Shown here in pieces: positions 46,900-57,875 of a DNA stretch of 64,000 nt. Source of the DNA: Aquatica leii (Eukaryota; Arthropoda; Insecta; Coleoptera; Lampyridae); the NCBI GenBank assembly GCA_035610365.1, contig CM069432.1, positions 2,170,001 through 2,234,000 of the forward strand, given 5' to 3'. Made by a program: the position numbers and the translations under genes. A model generated the notes under the pieces. That model ran no database searches. It was not told where the DNA came from and saw only the letters and a list, made by a program, of their open reading frames with translations. The number at the start of each line of letters is the position of its first letter. Within the stretch, counting starts at the first letter, position 1.

Positions 46900-48110
46900 C
46901 AGAAAGGAAAAGATACAAGAAAAAAACATAAACGAGTATAGAGAAAAGAGGTGGCAGAATAAGGAATGCAGGGAAGCGAGGAAAGAAGTGAGAAGAGGTA
47001 AAAAAAAGGTGAAAAAAGGAAAAATTGATATTCAGGAATATAAAAGATTGAGATCACAATATAGAAAAAAAGGTGGTAAGGAAAAAGAGGACTATAGAAA
47101 AAAGTTGGAGGAACATATAAACATAAAAGAGACGTATGGAACTTTTTTAAAAAAGAAAGAAAAATTGGTAAAAATGGGGGGAATAGAAATTGATATAAAG
47201 AAATGGGGAGAACAGATGGGAAGCAGAACGGAAGTATTAAACAAAATAAAAAAAGAAAGAACGGATGGGACACAAGGATGATTGGAAAGAAGCAATAATA
47301 TGCACAGTTTACAAAGGAGAAAACAGAAGAGAGGTTAAAAACTATAGAGGTGGGATATAAGATTTCTATGACAATTTTGCAAAAAAGACTGGAAAGAAAA
47401 AATGAGGAAAAAAAGATCTTACCAGACTGGCAGACATGATTTAAAAGAGGGAGAAGGGCATTAGATAATGTATACATAGTAAAACAGATATTAAACAAAG
47501 AAATAGCAGTAAAAAGAGGCAAAGTTTTTGCGTTATTTCTGGATATAAAAGCAGCGTTTGATAATGGAAATAGGAGTAAATTATGGAATATATTAAGAAA
47601 GAAACAGATAGAGGAAAAACTAGTTAAAAATATATAATAAGACAAAGTGAAAAGTAAGAATAGATGGAAAGTTCAGTGCAACATTTTTAACAAATAAAGG
47701 ATTAAAACAAAGGTGCCCAGTTAGAACTAGTTCATTTGCAGTATATTTAGATGATTTAGAGAATAAGTTGATGGAACAACAGAGTAGAGGAATAGGAATT
47801 GGGGGCTTAAGAGTGTGGGTTTTGGCGTATGCGGATGACATAGTGATTATAGCGAAGAAAGAAAAAGAAATGAAGGGGAGCATAAGGATAGTAAAAAAGT
47901 ATCTAGAAAAAAGTGTTTAATTGTAAATGTGGGAAAAACAAAAATAGTAGTGTATCAAAAATACAAGAAGGTAAAAAGTAGACTGGAAATGGGTTGACGA
48001 GGTAATAAAAGCTGTAAATAAAATGTCTTATTTGGATTATCGAATCAGATACCATAATAACGATGATGCACATATACAATGGTTAGAAGCAAATAGAAGC
48101 GTGAAGATGG
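46900..48110 (+). pseudogene. LINE reverse transcriptase (copy B side)
   Basis: A Lys-rich N-terminal extension (46,980-47,280) is followed by DWKEAIICTVYKG and REEVKNYRG (RT motif 1), then LPDWQT..FKRGRALDNVYI and VFALFLDIKAAFDNGNRS (47,420-47,580), which carries the first catalytic Asp, and LAYADDIVIIAKKEKEMK (47,822-47,875) with the YADD box intact. KTKIVVYQKYKKVK follows. Stops are frequent. Bases from 47,590 on are duplicated at position 1 of the window. Confidence 0.85.
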
Positions 48111-48840
48111 TTATTTAACAAATTAATTAAGAGTGTGATGATGTACGGGGTGGAAATATGAGGGTGGAAAAAATGGGAAGAATTAGAAAACGTACAAGAA
48201 AAATACTGCAAATTGACGTTAGGATTAAAAAGGGAGACGCCAGGGTACATAGTAGAGGAGAAAATGGAGTTTGAAAAAATAAAAGTACAGGCGGGGAAGA
48301 GAGCAATGTGTTACGAAGAACATGTGAAAGAAAGAGAAGAACGCAAATTACTTTAGATGTGCTGGAAAGAGGTAAAGAATAAAAAAATTAAATATGGACA
48401 AGAAGAAAAAAAGAGTAGGTATTATGAAAGAGTTGGATATGCGAGAGAAAAGGTAGAAAAAATAAAAGAGACAGGAAGGGAAATAAAACGTGACATAATA
48501 AGAAGAATACAGACAAAAAAAGTTGTGATTAAAAAGAACGGTAGCAAGGTTTAGATGCGGGAATGAAGAGCAACAAAAGTATTGGAAAGAAGATAAACGT
48601 AGAAGATGTAGACTATATGGGGAGGAGTAGGAAAATATAAAGTACATGTTAAAGGAATGCATAAAACTAAGGAGAAGAGGAGAGGGGAAGGTTGGAGATT
48701 TTGGGAGGAGGAGAAGTGAGATGGATGGAAAAGGTATTAAAAAAGAGAAGATGTTTACATGTAGTGTAGTAAATGTATTTGTATATAGAGAAGTCATTAG
48801 CGTTGGAGGGTTTAAAATTTTTTTTTGTTTTATGTAGTAG
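48111..48840 (+). pseudogene. LINE C-terminal region (copy B)
   Basis: Lys/Arg/Glu-rich frame ending MLKECIKLRRRGEGKVGDF; upstream CRLYGEE-like residues recall the CCHC-type zinc motif at the end of such RT proteins. A poly-T-rich 3' end lies near 48,810-48,830. The part 48,127-48,310 differs from copy A at about 20 positions in 180 bases while the flanks are nearly identical. Confidence 0.7.
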
Positions 48841-49628
48841 AACAATTTAAGTTCAGTTTAAAATACGAATTCTTTGTTGAAAAAAATTTTCTTTTTATGA
48901 CAAATAAAGGTTATTACTTAATTAATGCACTTTGAAGTGATATGTACACGTTTGTATTGACTTCTAATACAGTTAGTCCATATACTTATTAGAATGTCTT
49001 CAAACTTAGTTCTTAAAAAGCAATAAATTTATAAGTAAAACGTATCCTCTTTAATTATTATGCTTTAATTTGCTTTTTCAGTGCTTAAACAACTATAGCT
49101 ATGTGCGGAAAAATCTCAGTGTCATACATATGTTTTCAATTTTACAATTTTTTTATAATTTTGTTCTATAAGTTCAAAAAATGTCAAAGCATATTTATTT
49201 TGCATAAAAAAATTATACTGAAACGTTCAAGAAATTACTTGCAAACGCAAGAACCTTCTAGAAGGCTGTTATCTATTTTCTAGAAGTTATAGCGGTTATT
49301 GTCGAAACGCGAATGCAGCTGTATTAAGAAGATTATCAAGTGAAAATAAATCGTTAGCACGTGTTTGTCTACATAAATAAATCGAGAATAATCGTGTATG
49401 TGATAATTAGTGTAAACAAGTGTAAAATCCGAGGACGTTATCTTATCTTAAGTGATATAAATTATAGTGTAAGTGTTTTTATTAAATATTATTATTAGAT
49501 TTAATTAGTTCGGTTAATTTCAAAGTGTATATATTTCTAGAATAAGTAAACGTAGTTTTAGTCGTTTTAAATAAATTAGTTAATAATAAATAAAATACGC
49601 AACAATACTTTAACTAAGCAATGTACTA
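48841..49628. other. No gene recognised (copy B)
   Basis: Equivalent of 1,256-2,042. It includes the heat-shock-element-like cluster at 49,251-49,285. No gene is visible. Confidence 0.6.
49251..49285. promoter_or_regulatory. Heat-shock-element-like cluster (copy B)
   Basis: GAACCTTCTAGAAG followed by TTCTAGAA, identical to copy A. The following stretch differs from copy A by a two-base change in the TATA-like region (AGCGGTTATTG against AGCGGTATATTG). Confidence 0.35.
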
Positions 49629-49797
49629 GCAATCGGCCGTAGTGTAGCGTATCCAATAGCCTTCTCACGGTCTCTCATTACGCTGCATTGCACCGACGAA
49701 TAAAGGGTCCGTGGTTCAAATCCCGTCGCTGCCACTTCTAAAAATTTGTCACTATCACCGCCGCTTTAATTAAAAACTAATAATAATAATAACTAAT
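49629..49797 (+). repeat. tRNA-derived SINE (copy B)
   Basis: Same A-box-like and B-box motifs and TAA tail as 2,043-2,211, without notable differences. Confidence 0.6.
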
Positions 49798-49869
49798 GTT
49801 CAACGGTATTCTAAGTAATACAAACAACAAATGTCATTCAAGAACCAAAATTTATTTATTTATCTTTTC

Positions 49870-50444
49870 TAAAAAAAATCGCCGCAGGCAGGATTCGAAC
49901 CTAGATTATATATAAAATTCACTTTAAATAATAAATCAAATATATAATAAACTGTTAATGTTAGAAAAAAAAATTATTTGAATAAATTGTTAGGAAGAAT
50001 TATCTTTACAATTCGGATAATTTACATACGTACAAAATTATATTAAAAAAAAACTGTTAGAAATAGCGGATACGCTCACTTCCGGTTTCTTTATCAGATC
50101 CATCTTTTAATAGAACTGAGAGAATATAAAAAGGCAGCTCCATACCAAATTTCAAGTTACTAGGACCTTTGGTTCGAGAGTTATCGTGAGTACATCGTTA
50201 CACACACACAAACACACACAGACACACACACAGACACACACACAGACGCCCAAATTTGTTTTGTAAAAAATACATTTTTCTGATTAAAGAGACCTTGCAA
50301 TGTAAAATTATGCAAAAAAAATTGCGATCTCTATACTTTCCTTATAGAAAAGTAAAAATTTATTCAATTATTTTCCACAGAAATAATCTTAGAAAGCTTG
50401 CTTACCGTCCGGTATTTTTTTATGCAAGTAAAATTATGTTTTTG
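49870..50444 (-). repeat. R1 repeat, partial (copy B)
   Basis: Counterpart of 2,284-2,858 with a CA-rich tract. A few substitutions near the B-box-like motif separate the copies. The left end is missing and the right end is the CTTTCCTTATAG half-palindrome. Confidence 0.75.
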
Positions 50445-51561
50445 TAAAAAGTTACAAAAAAATCTACCCTTTCTAACTTTTATTATAAAAATTGACGCAT
50501 TAAAGCATAGAAACGTATCCATTAATATATTAAATTTTGGTTAATTGAGTAAGACAATTTTTTTGAACACAAAAAAAATGAATTTTATTAAAGAAATAAC
50601 AAAATTTATCATAAAAAACTAAGCATTCTATGCTATTAAATTTAATAAATCTGGTAAAAACATTCTGATTGATGCATACGTCGATTATTTAAACCATTAG
50701 GTTAGTTTTTTATTAGTTGTTATCATTATATCTATAAGTGCGCCGTGTAATTACTATTTGAAAACATGCTAACTGTAATCAACAGTTTCAGACATAGTTT
50801 TTTATTTTAATCAGTATAACGACATTTTCATGTATCAAAAGCATAGAAAGCGATACTTAATGACAAACACGCCATTATAGATAAAATCTGTGCACTATAA
50901 TAATTCAACTTCACCAAATGCAAATGATCGAATAAATACTAACGATAAAAATAAATTGACACGATCGATCAATTTCCTCCAAAAATAGTCAAATTAATAA
51001 AATTGTTTAAACTGGTAGCAATTTGTTTAATTAAAATTACCGTTATCTTAAATGTATCACATGTGTACTCACGATGCCACTTATTTGCTTTTACGTTCGA
51101 TAAAATCTAATACAACGCCTGATTAAGTTAATAGAAAATTTGTTCTTAGGCTTTTCCTTTTAGTCAGGAATTATTAGTTTTTCCCGAGCGTATTGATTAC
51201 CTTTACCCCAATGTATGTGAGTAATCCCATTTCTGTTCATTATTCAGTATTCGACTATTCTTTTGTAACTGTTCCGAGTTATTGATTTGTTTTGTAGCAA
51301 ACAACTTCTTACAATAAAACTTGCAAGTTTTGTATGGTTCGTAATGTAGTCAATGGAGTAAATAATTGTGTTATTTTCTAACAAATGAAATAATACATAT
51401 GTAAAGTTAAAATATTGTGCAATCGCGCAAACAAGTTTTAAGGCTACAAATGATAAATTTTGGCCATTATGAAATAAATCACATGTGATTTTTTCAATGT
51501 ATTCATTTAATTTAAAACAAACAAAAAAATTTGGTAATTTACGAATTTAATGTTGGGTAAA
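50445..51561. other. No gene recognised (copy B)
   Basis: Equivalent of 2,859-3,976; AT-rich with only short frames. Confidence 0.6.
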
Positions 51562-51636
51562 TACACTGGGTTTCCAATAAAATGCACTACGTAGAAGGAG
51601 TAGACGTCGAGGGCTGAAATTTTGGGGTTCCGAACA

Positions 51637-51735
51637 TTTCGCCCCCCACATTTCGCCCCCCACATTTCGCCTCCACACATTTCGCCCCCATACATTTGGT
51701 CCACATACACATTTCGCCTCCACACATTTTGCCCC
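51637..51735. repeat. Short tandem repeat, CATTTCGCCCC type (copy B)
   Basis: Same array as 4,055-4,150 with different C-run lengths (GCCCCCCACA against GCCCCACA). Confidence 0.75.
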
Positions 51736-51837
51736 TGTACATAGAAAATATACAGTAGGTACAGAAATTGTTATTGCTCTGGTGTTAGTGTATTACAAAT
51801 ATTCCTACGTAAGGTTATCAAATATGATTGATTTTGT

Positions 51838-51947
51838 AAATTGCGAATATATGTTTTCTCCAAGAAGACGGCTGACGAGGAACATGCTATTTGGGTGTGC
51901 GAACGACGAGGAAAATGCAAAGGGCGTGTTTGGACTGCAGGTAATTT
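51838..51947 (+). pseudogene. FLYWCH zinc-finger segment of MULE gene (copy B)
   Basis: Reads KKTADEEHAIWVCERRGKC then KGRVWT, a better match to the FLYWCH consensus than copy A (which has K and L substitutions). The downstream part of the gene resumes at 54,309 after the mariner. Confidence 0.6.
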
Positions 51948-52065
51948 GATATATCTGTAACTGATAACTTAAGTGACTATGTTTTAAAAAAAATTATCAC
52001 GTCAGTCTAAAATTGTCTGCAATTCTATTTCTTTTTAATATGTCCCCTAGCGTGGGACACAAGGT

Positions 52066-54257
52066 TTCCACGCTAGGGGTACCGCATGGGATTTAAGATG
52101 GGAAAATTGAAATTATTTTTTTCCTGCTTCCCAAATTTAAAAAATCGCAAAACTTTTGACGCAGATTTAAAGTGGCACTTAATACGTTTCTAAAAACAAT
52201 TTTTTGATTATAATTTGATAATTAATAAATTAATTACAGGCATTTGAAATTCGAAATTTTGAAGGTTTTTCTCGCATGCGATTCAGATCGGCTATCTTCG
52301 GTTTTTAAAGTAATATGGATTCTAAAATTAAATTGTAGCCCGTCAAATTAACATTATGCAACTTTACTTTTGAGGAAATGGAAATTTGAAGAACAAAAAC
52401 TACAAAAATTACATTTGAAAATTTTCTGTAGCAGACTAGAAAAAAAATAATTAATCAAACATAAATTTACATTTACATAGGTATCTACGAACACTCATTG
52501 TGGTACCAATAGGTTGAACGCAGGAAGATTGCTCGAATAATCGTCGTGCAGAAAAATTTATTTCAATTGAGGATTTGTGCCCCTGTAAAGGGCCTTTTTA
52601 ACGTTGTCGATCCGTTGCTTGGCGGAACAACCACGGCGAATCACCTATTTAGGTATGAGGTGTTCAAAAATGCCTCCTGCTTGAACTGTACAATAAGTTA
52701 GCCGCTCAACAAATCTTTTTCGTGTTTCGGCTAATTTACGAATAGCTCGGCAAGTCACTTGAATTTCATCTTTTAGTGTGTCCCTATTTTCATACCGTTT
52801 TCCTCCTTTGAATAATTGTTCTTTTATGCAACTCCACAAAAAAATCGGACTGGTTTAAATCAGGTGACCTAGCAGGCCATGTAATGAGACCATTCTTGCC
52901 TGTCCATTAATTTGAAAATGCTTCATTCAGAAGCCCAGTGTTTAGTCTAGCAGTATGGGCTGGAGCACCATCCTGCATAAAACAAACTTGGTGATTTTCA
53001 CCCGCAACATCATTTAGTTGTGGAAACACTTCTTCTAGTAGAAGGTAATAATATTTTATGGAAGTAAGTGTACCTTCAATGAAAAAAGGGCCAATAACAT
53101 GACTTCCCAGCAAGCCCATCCAAACATTGACAGTTTGTAGCCATTGACTTGGTTCATTTACTAATTTGTGTGGATTTTCGAGAGACCATGTACGATTATT
53201 TTGTCGATTTGGTCTTTCATCAAGTCCAAATGAACATTTATCCGAAGAACCAATGTTTTTTACAAAATCGCGATTGGTATTGTTCATTTCGGTGATTATT
53301 TCACAAAATCTCATACGAGCATAATAATCGTGTGGTAATAATTCTTGATGGCATTGCCAACGGTAACTTTTAAAGCCCTCCTGTTTGAAGTACCTGAATG
53401 CTGACGACCGAGGAACACCTACATTAATTTCAATTTCTCGCAAACTAACATCAGGATCTTGGTCTACAGCTGCAAGAACTACCAACTTCTGAGCGTTGTC
53501 TTCATGATCGTGTAAGGGTGGTGGACGCTGACATTTACATGGTGGATTTACGGAGCCAGTGGTTTCAAATAATTGTATTGTTTTTTTAATACTCTTTAAA
53601 GAAGTTATTGGTCTATCTGCGAAAAAACCAGCAAAGTCTTCTCGAATTTGGACGTTTGAAACACCTCGAAAATATTGTTTTACCACAAGAATTTTTTCTT
53701 CTACATTCATTTTCGAAGCTTGTAAAACAATTCTATCAAAACTGTCAACACTTCAAATGTTTTATAACAAATCAATGCTAACTTGATGTTTAATACCTAT
53801 TTACTTAAACATAATTCAAGTTTATTTCATTTTGGAATCATAACCTGGTTTATTAGCACGCAAATGCGGGCGCAATTTGGTTTTTTCAGCCTACAGAAAA
53901 TTTTCAAATGTAATTTTTCTTGTCTTTTTTTTCAAATTTCCATTTGCTCAAAAATAAAGTTGCATAATGTTGATTTGACGGGCTACAATTTAATTTTAGC
54001 ATCCATGTTACTTTAAAAACCGAAAATTGCCAATCTGAATCGCATGCGCGAAAAACTTCAAAATTTTGAATTTCAAATGCCTGTAATTAATTTGTTAATT
54101 ATCAAATTATAAACAAAACATTGTTTTTAGAAACGTTTTAAGTGCCACTTTAAATCTGCGTCAAGATTTTTGCGATTTTTAAATTTGGGAAGCAGGAAAC
54201 AAATAATAGAAATTTTCCCATGTTAAATCCCATGCGGTCCCTCTAGCGTGGGACACA
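52066..54257 (-). mobile_element. DD41D-type mariner with ~370-bp inverted ends (copy B)
   Basis: Inverted arms as in copy A. The left tip shows CCCCTAGCGTGG (52,044-52,055) facing CCACGCTAGGGG (52,068-52,079), a 12-base perfect hairpin just outside and overlapping the element end. The right end finishes CTCTAGCGTGGGACACAAC. Long subterminal inverted arms are unusual for mariner elements. Confidence 0.8.
52645..53710 (-). pseudogene. DD41D mariner transposase (copy B)
   Basis: The best preserved copy: 267 codons open from ATG 53,710 to 52,907. Domain order: N-terminal helix-turn-helix (DUF4817-like, residues 1-50), linker TTGSVNPPCKCQRPP, second helix-turn-helix (RSSAFRYFKQEGF, ~105), then SDKCSFGLDE (first Asp), CFMQDGAPAHTAR (second Asp). 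An in-frame TAA follows FSN; the frame then continues to SPDLNQSDFF (third Asp), and a one-base frameshift in a T-run leads to WSCIKEQLFKGGKRY and the C-terminus. By my count 41 residues separate the second and third Asp if the stop is counted, hence DD41D. Inactive by one stop and one frameshift. Confidence 0.85.
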
Positions 54258-54308
54258 ACGTATATCTGTAGTTTTATTTACTTGGGAATTGATTAGTCTA
54301 TACAAAGT

Positions 54309-55133
54309 TCGTATCTATGTTTAGAAAATGCCCCTGTTGTAAGTCGCAAAGTTGATGCAGTAAAACCTGTGAAATTACGTGTTGTCCAAAAACTGAAAGA
54401 GAAGGCAAGTAATACCGAAGAAACCCCACAACGAATAATGGAAACTTGTCAGGAAAACGTTCAAGATAAGTCTTGTGTCGCTTGCCCAGAAATGATGCCA
54501 CTTCATGATTCATTCATCGTGCGCGAAATGTAGCTGGTATGCCTGCTATTCCAGTAAATAATGAAGATTTGGTCATTCCACAAGACTATCAAATCATTAC
54601 AATTCATGGAGGAGAACATCAGTTTCTCCGGTACGATTCGGAACAAACTCTGTTGCCTGGCAGAATGCTAATTTTTTCGACCACACAGAATCTTAATGTT
54701 TTGGCCAGAAGTGACAAGTGGTACGCTGATGGTACATTTTCGGTTGCTCCAAATTTATTTTTATTTGACATAGAGTGTTTGGAGAAAAATTCTGTCTGTG
54801 GGATTGCAGGTAATACAATGATCATAAATTGTTATGTTATATAAGTAATATCGCTCTACGGATGCAAATGCTTCCAGCTCTTGCCTTCGTACCCCCGGCG
54901 CAGGTATCTGAATATTTTGATATATTGACGGAAGAGGGAGATTATCCGCAGAAAACTCAAGAGATATTAGAGTATTTTGAAGAAACCTACATTGGCCACC
55001 GTGGGCGTCTGCAAGGACGCATAGCGGCATATGCGGCCCTTTCTCGACGTCTGAAGGCTATTGTTCAAGATTTTGGGACTAGGCCCACCTTGGAATATTT
55101 GCGACGAATCGCGAGAGCGGCCTCCCCAATAAA
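54309..55133 (+). pseudogene. MULE transposase, FLYWCH-type (copy B)
   Basis: Nearly identical to 6,721-7,545: linker KVDAVKPVKLRVVQKLKEKA, frameshift near 54,520, GRMLIFSTTQNLN and WYADGTFSVAPNLF, then a large internal deletion, then LPALAFVPPAQVSEYF, YFEETYIG and LKAIVQDFGTRPTLEYLRR. The catalytic core is lost. It shares the interruption by the DD41D mariner. Confidence 0.7.
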
Positions 55134-55736
55134 TGCCACCCCAAACCATTACACCAGGTGTTGAGCCAGTATGTCTTCGTTGTACAAACTGTAAATTGAG
55201 CGTTGTCCTCCAGGTCTCCGCACACGTGTACGCCCGTCCGAGTGCCATAAACAGAACCTAGACTCATCAGAAAAAATAATGTTGTTCCATTAATGTAACC
55301 AATGTTGTCTGGCTTGGCACCATTGAAGCCTGACTTCTTGGTGGTGAGATGTGAGAAATACGAGAGTTTAGTCAATATAATCGCAATCTACAAAAGCGGA
55401 TTCCATAATCAACAGTACTCATAGAAACTCTGCGCTCAACTGTTCGTATTCAGTGTATTCCAACTGAACGCGACGGTTCCCAAGCGTCCTGCACGGCACT
55501 TCTTCTTAATAGACGATCTTCTCGTTTGTGCGTGACTCTGGGTCGTCCACTACTTGCCATCCTCGACATGTTCTTAATATTGTTGAATGAGTACGTCCTA
55601 ATCTTCTGGCAGTTTCACGATATCCCAACCCAGCTTCCTGCATACCAATAATTCGCCTTCTCTCCAAAGGCGTAAATTGTTGCAAATTACCTCGTCTGCA
55701 AACTTGTGGCATACTGACACTTACAAACAATGACAA
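55108..55736 (-). pseudogene. Tc1 transposase, N-terminal part (copy B)
   Basis: The minus strand reads QQFTPLERRRIIGMQEAGL and RETARRLGRTHSTILR, then a one-base frameshift relative to copy A (the frame stops early at 55,506). The region 55,590-55,736 has about 20 substitutions relative to copy A. The downstream GVMVWGGIYWGGR strand is identical in both copies. Confidence 0.8.
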
Positions 55737-55918
55737 CTGATAACTAGATCTAAAAAAAATTTAGAAATAAAAGTAAAAGAAGCGTTGATAACACCATGTA
55801 TATTTTTTGAATACATCAAATTTTAATCATCTATAATATATAACAGTTTTACATACAAAATTTAAGCCCTCCATGTCTACTGCTTCTATCTGGTGCATTT
55901 TATTAGAAACCCAGTGTA

Positions 55919-57875
55919 TAAAGCAGCAACGGCAATTATACTAAATTTTTTTTATAACTATTTATTTATAAAAACTGTATTTCACGTGTATAATAAACTT
56001 CCATAATAATGAGCCTTTTATAGTGGCATATAGTGGTTTATTAGAACCGGACATTACTATACATGTAATTTATTATTAAGCATTAAGTTGATTTATAAAT
56101 TGTCGTTATCGATACTCAGTTTGTTACTGCTTGCGTGAAACAAACCATTTTATTAATGGTACAAAATGTCGTGATCATATAGGTAATAGTTTCTTATTAA
56201 AGAGCTATAGGACGTTTTGTACATTTTTACAACAAATATCGATAATTTACAAATCATCCACTTAAAAATATGATATCTACGTTACTTGAGAAGACAATTA
56301 AAAAACTCTTTTGTAACAACTTAGTAATTAAAAGATATTTTGGTGTCGCATTCACTTAGCCACTTAATTTAGTATGATCGCTTGAAGATTACAAAAAGTT
56401 TTATTACAAAATAGCAACGTTCTCACGCGTGCAATAATGGCATAAATATTGCAGACATATTACATATATTTTACAAAAATAAGACACATTGCATAAATAA
56501 TAAACGCGCAAAACTAGATTTCTTATTATTACAGAAATTGCACATATATCGCACACAATTTTTGAAAAAAAAGAGTTAAACTTGACATCTATCATGACAT
56601 GGCACATTTGATGTATTTAAATTGTGTAGAATATACATATAGAATGCGTGAAATCTAAAATCTTGATCATGAATTTGTAGAACACTTCAAAACTGAAAAA
56701 CTTCAAACGATTTCGTCAATTATGTACAATCTATGTTCTGTGATTCAAATAAACAATCAAAAATAACAGATGATGCATTTATTACGAGTGGATAATCTAA
56801 TATGATCCTTGATTTACGGTTACTGAACGTGTGAAAAATGTGATCCCTGTCCAAATGAAACAGTGTTGACGAGTACATAAGAATCACCCAGACTAGTGTC
56901 AGGGCACGATGAAAAATATTATTTTGCAGACCAGTGTAATTTCTGATTAAAATGGCCCTTTAACTAAAAGCCCTTGAAGTAAATCGTATAACAAAAGATG
57001 GCTAAACTGGATAGTTTTACGAAAGATGGGTAAACTGAATCATTTAACCATTACCCAAGGATGATTAAACTGAATCGATTAACCAAAAATGAATAATTCA
57101 ATTTTAAATTAATCGGTTAACTAATAACAAAATGATTCGGTTAACTATTTAACCGAGTCGATATTTATAATTCTAAGGGCTACTATAAAACTAAAGAGTT
57201 TACAGATTATCATTTTTACGTTATCTCATACAATGCATAGATAACAACCTAGTTATTTTTATCTTCGATATAATTTCTATTTTTGTATAATCGATATATT
57301 AGTATTAGAGGAAAAAGTTCTCATATGACGAAAAAGTATGAGCAAAATGCTTCGATTACGTAAATTAAACGGCCATGTTAATTCAAAAAGGCGTATGTGC
57401 AATTTTGTTTAAAATTAAGTTAGAAGCATTTTCATTTACCTCTTCGTGCGTGATATGCATGTGTTAAAACGAAAAGCCGTATTTCATCACCGTATAAGCG
57501 GTAAATCGTTTTAGAACAAGGGCGTAACTACAAATTGACCAACTTTGTTACAACTAAAAAGACACTTTGTTGTTTCAAAAGGCTGCATCTGCATACTATG
57601 CTAGAACTAAGTTGCGCTTTAATAATAGTACACGATTTTTTAAGCAATGAATAGACGTCGATTTGAATCCGTTTTTTTTAAATAATTACATAAAAAGTAT
57701 TATTAATTAAAAAACAATTAGTAAGAATCATACTTAACGCAAAAAATATAAGTCATATCTTAAAGAACCCATAAAATAAGAATATCAAAAAACATTGTAT
57801 ATAACTTAAACTATTTGTAAACAAAATTTATTTTCTTGAAAAATTTATACGATATGGTAACAATAAAAAAACTAT
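55919..57875. other. No gene recognised (copy B)
   Basis: Equivalent of 8,332-10,312, including the TTAACC-rich tract at about 56,960-57,165. Confidence 0.6.

Larger units (their letters stand above)
44446..48840 (+). mobile_element. Decayed LINE with ORF1, endonuclease and RT, interrupted by R1
   Basis: A non-LTR retrotransposon in order ORF1, AP-type endonuclease, reverse transcriptase and C-terminal region. ORF1 is cut by an R1 insertion (44,814-45,830). The sense strand is strongly purine-rich, so the opposite strand shows long but meaningless frames such as 46,899-47,645. Many stops and frameshifts show it is inactive. Clade not determined; the Lys/Glu-rich ORF1 resembles elements common in insect genomes. 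Confidence 0.85.
51564..55916 (-). mobile_element. Tc1-like element with nested insertions (copy B)
   Basis: Ends CACTGGGTTTC...GAAACCCAGTG with TA on both sides (51,562-51,563 and 55,917-55,918). Contents match copy A: tandem repeat, FLYWCH segment, DD41D mariner, MULE segment and Tc1 transposase. The same nest at the same positions in both copies shows the insertions predate the separation of the copies. Confidence 0.85.

Noticed and set aside
46899-47645. 248-codon open frame on the minus strand, Phe/Ser/Leu-rich
   Set aside because: It is the antisense shadow of the purine-rich LINE RT region; hydrophobic runs arise from poly-purine codons read in reverse. The sense strand carries recognisable RT motifs.
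48348-48845. 165-codon minus-strand frame, also seen at 762-1,255
   Set aside because: Antisense of the LINE C-terminal region; its preservation in both copies reflects the duplication, not selection.
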